Assembly (NCBI GenBank): GCA_041308645.1
Contig: JBFZBC010000023.1
Location: forward strand, 1-28,361
DNA length: 28,361 nucleotides
Direction of reading: 5' to 3'
DNA from: CAIJXO01 sp041308645
GTDB taxonomy: Bacteria > Patescibacteriota > Minisyncoccia > Phycocordibacterales > GWA1-40-21
The position numbers and the translations under genes are program-made. The notes beneath the pieces were generated by a model. The model made no database searches, was not told the origin of the DNA, and saw only the letters and a list, made by a program, of their open reading frames with translations. Shown in pieces: positions 7,881 to 13,563 of this stretch (position 1 is its first letter; every line of letters starts with the position of its first letter).

Positions 7881-8839
7881 AAAATTTTAATCAAATTATC
7901 CTTCAAGTCTTTTATAGAACTATCATCTAATATAGAGACAGTTAAAATATTTTTATTAAATTTTGAGATTTTTTTCTTAGCGGCCTCTATTCCCTTTTTA
8001 TCTAAAACGTCAGTTTTAGTTAGAATAACCAACTCATCTTTATCAGCTAATTCCTGACTATAATCTTTTAATTCCTTTCTGATGGTTTTATAATCAGTAA
8101 TCAATTTAGTGCTTTCTAATGATAAGCAATGAAGGAGCATTTTAGTTCTTTTTATGTGTCGCAAAAATTTATGCCCTAAGCCCTTACCCTCAGAGGCACC
8201 CTCAATAAGCCCCGGTAAATCAGCCAAAACAAAACCGTACATATCACCCAAAGCAGGTTCTAATGTTGTAAACTGATATGATCCAACTTTTGATTTTGCG
8301 TTAGTTAATTCATTTATTAAACTAGATTTTCCAGCGTTTGGTAAACCTATCAAACCAGCATCTGCTACTAGCTCCAACTCAATATAAAAATCAAATTCTT
8401 CACCCGTTTTACCTAAACTAAACTGCTCTGGTCTTTGGTTTGTAGAAGATTTAAAAAATTCATTTCCCACACCACCCTTCCCGCCCTTAGTCAATAACTT
8501 GGTCTCACCTTCTTTGTTCAAAAAAACTTTTCCACCAGTCTCTAAATTTGTAATAATAGAACCAATTGGAAAATCTAAATATAAATCAAGACCATTTTTA
8601 CCATGCATACTTTTATTTTGACCATCTCCACCTTTCTCAGCACCTATTTCTTTTAAATTTTTATAAGTATTTAAAATACCAATATCCCGAATCGCCCGAG
8701 CATATACATCACCTCCCTTACCACCATTTCCACCAGCCGGACCTAAAAATTCCTTACCTTTCTCATGCAACCAACGGACAACACCGTCTCCTCCCTTTCC
8801 CGCTTTTATATGTAATTTTAATTCATCAATAAATGCCAT
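7865..8839 (-). CDS. obg: GTPase Obg/CgtA
   Basis: Obg is an essential GTPase that acts in 50S ribosome maturation and stress signalling. The 324-residue product has the glycine-rich Obg fold at residues 1-155 (AGKGGDG, GPAGGNGGKGGDV, KGGKGGVGN). The G domain follows with G1 GLPNAGKS (165-172), G2 around FTTLEP, G3 DLPG (207-210), G4 TKTD (274-277, Thr in place of the usual Asn) and G5 SIL (302-304). The C-terminal OCT domain of some Obg proteins is absent, which is common. The last four residues and the stop come from the AAGGAGT array. It starts 4 nt after the MYG1-like stop without its own Shine-Dalgarno site, suggesting coupled translation. Confidence 0.96.
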   Translation of the reverse strand: MAFIDELKLHIKAGKGGDGVVRWLHEKGKEFLGPAGGNGGKGGDVYARAIRDIGILNTYKNLKEIGAEKGGDGQNKSMHGKNGLDLYLDFPIGSIITNLETGGKVFLNKEGETKLLTKGGKGGVGNEFFKSSTNQRPEQFSLGKTGEEFDFYIELELVADAGLIGLPNAGKSSLINELTNAKSKVGSYQFTTLEPALGDMYGFVLADLPGLIEGASEGKGLGHKFLRHIKRTKMLLHCLSLESTKLITDYKTIRKELKDYSQELADKDELVILTKTDVLDKKGIEAAKKKISKFNKNILTVSILDDSSIKDLKDNLIKILRSKE

Positions 8840-8843
8840 TTTG

Positions 8844-9743
8844 TTATTGTTTTAAAGCTTCCTTTGCTAGTTTAATTGCTCCTTCTCTACTCTTAACACC
8901 CACAAATATACCTTTGTTTCGACAAAACAAAGAATCCTCTATTCCAGAAATTTTTGCAAACTCTTCGCCTTTTTTACCCCACCAAATTTCTGGAAAATTC
9001 TTTCTCGGCTCATAAGTTCTTTCATGCTTTTCAACTGTAGTAACTCGCCACATTAATTTATTTCGACTTTCATAAACAACAAAAAGAGGTTCTGGATATT
9101 TATAAAGTAAGTTTATTGGTAAGTACGCCTTATCAAAAATAATTAACCTTTTATCTTCCATATTTTTATAAATTTCATCCACTAACCCCTCTGCCTCAAC
9201 ATTATCTTTAGTTATTTTGATACCCCTCAAAAGAGTTTCCTTAGCAAAAGCTACCGCATTAAGAAATATTTTATTTATATCCAGATTTTCTTCCTTCCAA
9301 GTCGGTCTCATTGAATAAATTACATCTACTAACAATAGTGGATTAAGTCCGGGAATATTTTCTTTACATACATCTAAACCATCATCATCAGCATCAATAG
9401 CTTCCACTAATTTCTTATCTAAAATATCAGCTACTTTTTTTGAACTACAAACCCTCTCGCCATATTCTTTCCACAAAAGACCAAAGGCTGAATAAGAAAT
9501 TTTATTAGCCCGAAAACCAGCTCCACCTTCCTGATGATGATCAAACCTGTTTTTAGCTGGATTATATATATGACCTACATCCACCACATAATCTGCTTTG
9601 TTTATCTCTCTCTCATCTCTTGTTCTTATCACTTCAATTTTTCCATCCAGTAAAATAGACAAAAGGGCCACAGAAAAAACATCATCAGGATGAAAGTTAC
9701 CATCATGAACAACTATTGTCTTTTTATTTTTTAACCAATTCAT
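8844..9743 (-). CDS. MYG1-family metal-dependent hydrolase (UPF0160)
   Basis: The 299-residue product matches the MYG1/UPF0160 family, a DHH-type fold. The metal-binding pattern is visible: H13-D-G-N-F-H18-P-D20-D21 at the start, D54 in VVDVGH, and the D67-H68-H69 triad (FDHHQ). DAxDDGLDV and ACxxFAKETL-like segments follow. Eukaryotic MYG1 is a 3'-5' RNA exonuclease; by family the bacterial protein is a predicted phosphoesterase/nuclease, but the substrate is not established. The ATG overlaps the 3' end of the upstream membrane-protein gene by 20 nt, and obg follows after 4 nt, so all three are probably translated from one message. Confidence 0.85.
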   Translation of the reverse strand: MNWLKNKKTIVVHDGNFHPDDVFSVALLSILLDGKIEVIRTRDEREINKADYVVDVGHIYNPAKNRFDHHQEGGAGFRANKISYSAFGLLWKEYGERVCSSKKVADILDKKLVEAIDADDDGLDVCKENIPGLNPLLLVDVIYSMRPTWKEENLDINKIFLNAVAFAKETLLRGIKITKDNVEAEGLVDEIYKNMEDKRLIIFDKAYLPINLLYKYPEPLFVVYESRNKLMWRVTTVEKHERTYEPRKNFPEIWWGKKGEEFAKISGIEDSLFCRNKGIFVGVKSREGAIKLAKEALKQ

Positions 9744-10173
9744 TTTTTAAGTCGGTAATTTCTGATAATAATAAGTCTAGTTTCAAATTCAATACTAATA
9801 TTTTTTCTTCCTCTTTTTGAATTTCTTCTTTATTTTTATCAGTTGCTTTTTTTTCATTCTTTAATCCAGAAATAATTATTCGTTCCCCGATAAAACCAGA
9901 AACAAATAAACCAGTTAGCAACAAGATGGAGGTTGTCCAAATTAAAGTTACTGGCTCATAAAAAAACCAACCCCAAAAACCACTAACATTACTGCTAGTC
10001 CAAATTCCACTCCAGCCATAATCCCTGATTATATCACTAGTGAGCCAAATGCCACGCCAAAAAATAACGTGTGTCACCCCGCCAATAAAAGCATAAATTA
10101 TGGATCGGTGGCTTAACCTGGCTCTCACCTTATCCTCTAATTTATCAAAATATCTAGTTATTAAATTAAACAT
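9724..10173 (-). CDS. Small two-helix membrane protein with C-terminal coiled coil, function unknown
   Basis: The 149-residue product has two predicted membrane helices: about 25-44 (IIYAFIGGVTHVIFWRGIWL) and 75-95 (TLIWTTSILLLTGLFVSGFIG). A charged helical tail (105-149, KNEKKATDKNKEE and onwards) probably forms a coiled coil in the cytoplasm. The tryptophan-rich linker (GWSGIW, FWGWFF) is notable. I do not recognise a named family, though proteins of this layout occur in Patescibacteria. It heads the minus-strand run leading to MYG1-like, Obg and GatB, overlaps the next gene by 20 nt, and could be an envelope or nucleoid anchor; that role is a guess. Confidence 0.8.
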   Translation of the reverse strand: MFNLITRYFDKLEDKVRARLSHRSIIYAFIGGVTHVIFWRGIWLTSDIIRDYGWSGIWTSSNVSGFWGWFFYEPVTLIWTTSILLLTGLFVSGFIGERIIISGLKNEKKATDKNKEEIQKEEEKILVLNLKLDLLLSEITDLKNELVKK

Positions 10174-10251
10174 ACTTTTATTAAATTAAACCTTAATATA
10201 TTCACATAATAGCATAATTACCTTTAATCCAAAAGGCTTATATAAAATATA

Positions 10252-10287
10252 AAAACCGCACACACTCCAAAGAGTAAGTGCGGTTTT
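10252..10287 (-). terminator. Rho-independent terminator after the 152-residue gene (bidirectional shape)
   Basis: A perfect 10-bp stem, AAAACCGCAC (10252-10261) with GTGCGGTTTT (10278-10287), encloses an inner ACTC/GAGT stem. On the minus strand it is followed by a T-rich run and lies 17 nt after the stop of the 152-residue gene. It separates the accessory island from the membrane-protein/obg/gatB run. Confidence 0.85.
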
Positions 10288-10304
10288 GTTTGCTCAAAGG
10301 TAAG

Positions 10305-10763
10305 TTATCTCCTTCCTTGAGCTAATTTACGAGCAATCATGTCTCCTTTTTTATAATGATGATTCCTGACAAAATCCTGACGGGTAAGCAGAAAATCTGC
10401 TTTATAGTATTTCTTATATAAACTAACCGTAAGGTCAATTGTTACAATCATACCATTGCATTCGAAAAAACAATCTACCCCCATCCATAGATCAAGAGCT
10501 GTGTTGATAGCAATAAACAAACGAAGATCATCCCCCGTATTCAACCTTGACTTTACTTTATGAAAAAGGCATTGGGCCAAAGGCGTTCTCGGCCGTCTGG
10601 GATTCCAATGACCATAAAGATATTGACACTCCTTAACAATAAGAACACCCTCCCGAAAATTACGCACCTTTTTTTTAAGTTTTGGTTTTACCTCAGTAAG
10701 ATCACACCCGCAAAACTCGTTTTGAAACCCATGGCCATCCTGTGGATCAGATTGTACCAACAC
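10305..10763 (-). CDS. Protein of unknown function (152 residues), possibly a nuclease-like fold
   Basis: I do not recognise a named family. The 152-residue protein has a basic first half (KPKLKKKVRNFRE; HWNPRRPRTP). Its more conserved-looking second half holds FIAINTALDLWMGVDCFFE (83-101), the strand MIVTIDLTV (105-113) and KADFLLT (121-127). A pattern of Gly-Val-Asp, then a hydrophobic strand ending in Asp, then Lys is loosely like PD-(D/E)xK nucleases, but this is weak inference. Translation most likely starts at GTG 10763: a strong AAAGGAGG (10776-10769) lies 5 nt upstream, whereas the ATG two bases earlier is in another frame. It is a single-gene unit with its own promoter and terminator, and its G+C is higher than in the core genes. 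Confidence 0.72.
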   Translation of the reverse strand: MLVQSDPQDGHGFQNEFCGCDLTEVKPKLKKKVRNFREGVLIVKECQYLYGHWNPRRPRTPLAQCLFHKVKSRLNTGDDLRLFIAINTALDLWMGVDCFFECNGMIVTIDLTVSLYKKYYKADFLLTRQDFVRNHHYKKGDMIARKLAQGRR

Positions 10764-10786
10764 ATCAACCTCCTTTGTTAACCACC

Positions 10787-10845
10787 ATTATACATCAACG
10801 ACCAATTTCTTTCACTAGAATAAACCCAATATCATAAATAGTCAA
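10787..10845 (-). promoter_or_regulatory. Promoter region of the 152-residue gene
   Basis: Two overlapping candidates are visible. A perfect -10 TATAAT (10792-10787) sits 11 bp before the Shine-Dalgarno site but has no good -35. Further up, TTGACT (10845-10840), 17 bp and TATTCT (10822-10817) form a more complete promoter. Either would give a short leader carrying AAAGGAGG. Confidence 0.45.
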
Positions 10846-10997
10846 ATAGTTTTCCCCTAAGCGCCACAGCACTTCTTAAAGTGTTATCTTAATAGGAAGG
10901 AATTTTTGCCCTTATTAACATAGATGAAATATGTCACATCTACAAAAAAATATTTTTAAATAAAAAATAATGAAAAGGTATTTATTTGACGTGACAT

Positions 10998-11030
10998 AAA
11001 AAAGCCCGATACTTTTTTAGAGTATCGGGC
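10998..11030 (-). terminator. Rho-independent terminator of the GNAT-GNAT-ASCH gene
   Basis: A perfect 10-bp G+C-rich stem, GCCCGATACT (11004-11013) with AGTATCGGGC (11021-11030), has a 7-nt loop. On the minus strand it is followed by TTTTTT. It lies about 40 nt after the TAG stop of the fusion gene. Confidence 0.9.
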
Positions 11031-11071
11031 AGGCTTATCTTCGAGGCTGTGGATGGTTTATTATCCTAAGC

Positions 11072-12382
11072 CTATTTGATTACCTTTAATTGCAAGACGT
11101 ACACGCCGAGACTTTCTTTCTCCTTTGGGTAAATACCTTCCAGGATACGGAGTGTAGATGCGGGATCATCAGGTACGATGTGCTCAGCCTTCTCATGCTT
11201 CAGCATTTCGACAAACGTTTGATAGATGCGGATATCCACAACCTTAACAATACCACTTTGGCGACCGCACTCAAGATAGATATTTTCATCCTTCTTGATA
11301 CTACGGATGTTACCATAGCCGACACGAACCTCAAGAGGTTTAGTGCCTGCCATAATAGCATTGAAGTACTGGCGTTTAGCACGCATCATTCTCATAACTG
11401 TTTTCTCCATTACAAGTCCCCACTGTTGTGTAACGACACCACATTTGTACGCTTCGGGCATCATTGCCTCTATGCGCCAACCATGATGTTGAAGCGTTTC
11501 AACCTCCACACTCGTAGGGACAGTATGAGTGTAGAGTTTGTGACCGAACTCTCGAAGATGACTGGGCAATTCCGCAACCAGAGCGGAAAATGCCTGTATA
11601 TCTTCAGCTAAGAACGGCATCAGCTTGATAGGCTGACCTTTCTTTGGGGTTGCTGCTGCAACTCCAAGAACAGTACCATCGGGGGTCTTCGCCACCCAAA
11701 TAATTTTATATTTCTCATTCGGGTCACGAGTATCCCTACGTGCACCACCCTCAAAAAGTGCCGTGACCCAACGATCATCGATACCATTGAAGTAAGGCGA
11801 CAAACGACTAATGACGAGATTACGAACCTGCTCTTCATCTTGTTTTTCCATTGGTCGGACCGATATGGTACGCTCCTCTGGAAAGACCCCATCGTGCTCC
11901 ACGATTTTGTAGAGCATTATCTCATCAATATCATTACGATAGTGCCGACTTGCTGTCCCCGCGCAGACGTAACCTTGTGCCAAAAAGAAGCTCAACGCAA
12001 GAGTGTTCTTCGCTGAGACAGTGCAATAGATTTGCCTGACTCGATACTTCTCCACATACTCATTGAGTTTTTGAAGAAGTAGACGACTAACACCTTTACC
12101 CCTTGCTTCCTCACAGACAATCAACGGACTGATTTTGACCGTACCCTGATATTTGGACACGAAATTAAGAATACCCACAATGTGGTTTTCCTCAACCGCC
12201 ACATACATCAGCTGTTCAGCTGAAAAGTGACCTTTCGGATCCTTGTTACCACCAGAAGCAGTTTCGACGATACGTTTTGCGTGCGTTCGATGGTCACCGC
12301 CGTAGTACGGATCTAATGCGTTATGCATCATCTCGGCAACAACAGGCAGGTCAACGAGTTCGACTTTACGTACAGCTATCAT
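11072..12382 (-). CDS. GNAT-GNAT-ASCH fusion protein (acetyltransferase with C-terminal ASCH domain)
   Basis: The 436-residue product has three parts. Residues 1-160 form a GNAT acetyltransferase with the acetyl-CoA loop EEARGKGVSRLLL (91-103) and N126/FFLAQGY. Residues 172-330 form a second, degenerate GNAT copy lacking the RxxGxG loop. It repeats the first: ALDPYYGGD/HR aligns with RLSPYFNGIDDR. Residues 331-436 form an ASCH domain (RAKRQYFNAIMAGTKPLEVR, then YQTFVEML). ASCH proteins are predicted RNA/nucleotide binders, and E. coli YqfB is an N4-acetylcytidine amidohydrolase. A role in nucleoside or RNA acetylation is inference. I start at ATG 12382 because GAAAGGAG (12397-12390) lies 7 nt upstream. 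G+C is near 47% in a sampled line against the mid-30s around it, suggesting acquisition. The stop is TAG. Confidence 0.85.
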   Translation of the reverse strand: MIAVRKVELVDLPVVAEMMHNALDPYYGGDHRTHAKRIVETASGGNKDPKGHFSAEQLMYVAVEENHIVGILNFVSKYQGTVKISPLIVCEEARGKGVSRLLLQKLNEYVEKYRVRQIYCTVSAKNTLALSFFLAQGYVCAGTASRHYRNDIDEIMLYKIVEHDGVFPEERTISVRPMEKQDEEQVRNLVISRLSPYFNGIDDRWVTALFEGGARRDTRDPNEKYKIIWVAKTPDGTVLGVAAATPKKGQPIKLMPFLAEDIQAFSALVAELPSHLREFGHKLYTHTVPTSVEVETLQHHGWRIEAMMPEAYKCGVVTQQWGLVMEKTVMRMMRAKRQYFNAIMAGTKPLEVRVGYGNIRSIKKDENIYLECGRQSGIVKVVDIRIYQTFVEMLKHEKAEHIVPDDPASTLRILEGIYPKEKESLGVYVLQLKVIK

Positions 12383-12404
12383 TAAAGAACTCCTTTCATT
12401 GATT

Positions 12405-12441
12405 TGTTGCGGGAAAACCAATATGGCTTCTTGAGCAACAA
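12405..12441 (-). promoter_or_regulatory. Inverted repeat in the leader of the GNAT-ASCH gene
   Basis: TTGTTGC (12405-12411) and GCAACAA (12435-12441) are perfect 7-bp arms around a 23-nt loop that holds CCAATATGG. In the mRNA the hairpin would end 7 nt before the Shine-Dalgarno site, so it could affect ribosome access. A second small repeat, GTACT/AGTAC, lies at about 12453-12470. Confidence 0.45.
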
Positions 12442-12477
12442 AAAAGTTTACGTACTTACCAATGAGTACCCTTTTCT

Positions 12478-12507
12478 ATAATACTACATAAGAGTATACT
12501 TAGTCAA
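12478..12507 (-). promoter_or_regulatory. Sigma-70-type promoter of the GNAT-ASCH gene
   Basis: TTGACT (12507-12502), an 18-bp spacer and TATTAT (12483-12478) match the consensus well. The -35 overlaps the TAA stop of the upstream ASCH gene. Transcription would start near 12471 and leave a leader of about 90 nt with a hairpin and a strong Shine-Dalgarno site. Confidence 0.62.
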
Positions 12508-12841
12508 GTAGTTCGATTCGTATCCCAATCACTCCATATTTTTGTTCATCCTCATCAGAATAGAATTGTTTTATCTGCCTTAAAAGAAAATCTTGATTTT
12601 CTTCGCCAAACAAAGTTGGGTTATGATCTGCAAAAAGTTCCTTGAATGTTTGATAGCGTAACAATCCTCTCACAACACTAGTTACACTATTTTCTGGTTT
12701 GTCATTTTCACTAAAAATAATTATATCACCAATAGCGATTTGTTGGCGTTTTTCATCAAAAAGACGGGATTCAATTACTTTTCTTCCCAATGCAATATTA
12801 TTATATGGTCCTGTCGCAAGTTTCATCTGATACTTTTGCAT
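12500..12841 (-). CDS. Stand-alone ASCH domain protein
   Basis: The 113-residue product is a single ASCH domain. The opening MKLATGPYNNIALGRKVIES gives the G-x-K-x-x-E-x-R-like core (GRKVIESRL, 19-27). Next come the GD turn with its strand (IGDIIIFS), the LRYQTFKELF helix (61-70) and the typical closing YSDEDEQKYGVIGIRI. Known members bind RNA or modified nucleosides; one (YqfB) deacetylates N4-acetylcytidine. It lies directly upstream of, and on the same strand as, a fusion that ends in another ASCH domain, so the two may work on the same substrate. Its G+C is close to that of the core genes, unlike its neighbour. A promoter ends only about 4 nt before the ATG, and no Shine-Dalgarno site is present. 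Confidence 0.88.
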   Translation of the reverse strand: MQKYQMKLATGPYNNIALGRKVIESRLFDEKRQQIAIGDIIIFSENDKPENSVTSVVRGLLRYQTFKELFADHNPTLFGEENQDFLLRQIKQFYSDEDEQKYGVIGIRIELLD

Positions 12842-12851
12842 ACGTTAGATA

Positions 12852-12880
12852 TTTATACAGCAAAAAAGGTAAATAGGCAA
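12852..12880 (-). promoter_or_regulatory. Promoter of the stand-alone ASCH gene, nearly leaderless
   Basis: TTGCCT (12880-12875), a 17-bp spacer and TATAAA (12857-12852) lie upstream of the ATG at 12841. The expected start of transcription near 12845 would leave only a few bases of leader. Confidence 0.5.
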
Positions 12881-12941
12881 GTATAAAATAGATTTTACCC
12901 ACTACCATAACATTTCTTATGTTTTTAATATATAAATATCG

Positions 12942-12970
12942 TTGCTATTTTATATATATTAATGTACTAT
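12942..12970 (+). promoter_or_regulatory. Possible promoter of the HNH gene
   Basis: TTGCTA (12942-12947), a 17-bp spacer and TACTAT (12965-12970) precede the ATG at 12980. The expected transcript would again start within a few bases of the start codon. The surrounding 138 bp between the divergent ASCH and HNH genes are very A/T-rich. Confidence 0.35.
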
Positions 12971-12979
12971 TAGCTTAAT

Positions 12980-13561
12980 ATGAATAAATGCAAAATAGAA
13001 GGTTGTACAAAATTTACAACTTATAAAAATACAACCCAAAACTATTGTAGTATGCACCTTGCACGCATTAGACGACACGGCTATCCAGAATTAAAAAAGG
13101 ATGCATATACTACCCTAGAAAAACTGCCTCATGTAATTATCGATGATTACATTCGTAATAATTGTAAAGAAATGGATGACAACGAAATCACTAAAAAATT
13201 AATAGAAATGGGTTACAAAAATACTACAAGATGGAACGTCGGCTATAGAAGGAGAAAACTTGGCCAACGAAAGTATTTACGAGGAGAAATTCAAAAACAT
13301 AGAGCTTGGGTTCGATTACAAGCAATAAAAAAATATGGTAAAATTTGTGAATTATGCGGATATAAATTAGCTATAGATACCCACCATATTATGCCAAGAT
13401 TTCAGGGAGGATTGCACGAAATAGATAATCTAATGGTAGTCTGCCCAAATTGTCATTCGTTAATTACGAGAAAAATTATTTCTATAAATAATAGGAGCGA
13501 TATCAAGGAAACAAGAAAATTTATACTGGGGAGAGTTAAATCTTTTTATAAAAAAATATAA
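12980..13561 (+). CDS. HNH endonuclease with N-terminal zinc finger and HTH
   Basis: The 193-residue product has three parts. A zinc-finger-like N-terminus carries C4, C9, C23 and H26. A helix-turn-helix-like middle (about 52-99) reads DDYIRNN, DNEITKKLIEMG and YRRRKLGQRKY, like the DNA-binding part of homing or phage endonucleases. The C-terminal HNH domain carries C123xxC126, D133-T-H135-H136, N150, and C155xxC158 with H159. All catalytic positions of an HNH nuclease are present, so it is probably an active DNA endonuclease. The layout suggests a free-standing mobile endonuclease or phage-derived gene. It is the only plus-strand gene of the island. It ends 2 bp from the secA stop with no visible terminator, so it converges on secA. 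Confidence 0.87.
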   Translation: MNKCKIEGCTKFTTYKNTTQNYCSMHLARIRRHGYPELKKDAYTTLEKLPHVIIDDYIRNNCKEMDDNEITKKLIEMGYKNTTRWNVGYRRRKLGQRKYLRGEIQKHRAWVRLQAIKKYGKICELCGYKLAIDTHHIMPRFQGGLHEIDNLMVVCPNCHSLITRKIISINNRSDIKETRKFILGRVKSFYKKI

Positions 13562-13563
13562 TT

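Larger units (their letters stand above)
10764..11071 (-). other. 308-bp gene-free stretch between the 152-residue gene and the GNAT-ASCH gene
   Basis: No open reading frame longer than about 15 codons is visible. It holds the Shine-Dalgarno site (10776-10769) and promoter elements of the 152-residue gene. These are TATAAT at 10792-10787, or TTGACT (10845-10840) with a 17-bp spacer to TATTCT (10822-10817). It also holds the terminator of the upstream gene (11030-10998). Two small inverted repeats lie between them: TAGATG/CATCTA (10921-10942), and ATGTCAC (10931-10937) with GTGACAT (10991-10997). Confidence 0.6.

Noticed and set aside
11090..12039. Overlapping frames on both strands within the GNAT-ASCH gene
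   Set aside because: They are shadows created by the higher G+C of this gene; the fusion frame alone has recognisable domains and a ribosome-binding site.
12383..12421. 13-codon longer start of the GNAT-ASCH gene
   Set aside because: The downstream ATG has GAAAGGAG at ideal spacing, and the extra codons contain that site and part of the leader hairpin.
12978..13561. HNH nuclease as part of a restriction-modification system
   Set aside because: No methyltransferase or specificity gene is nearby; the zinc-HTH-HNH layout fits mobile endonucleases better.
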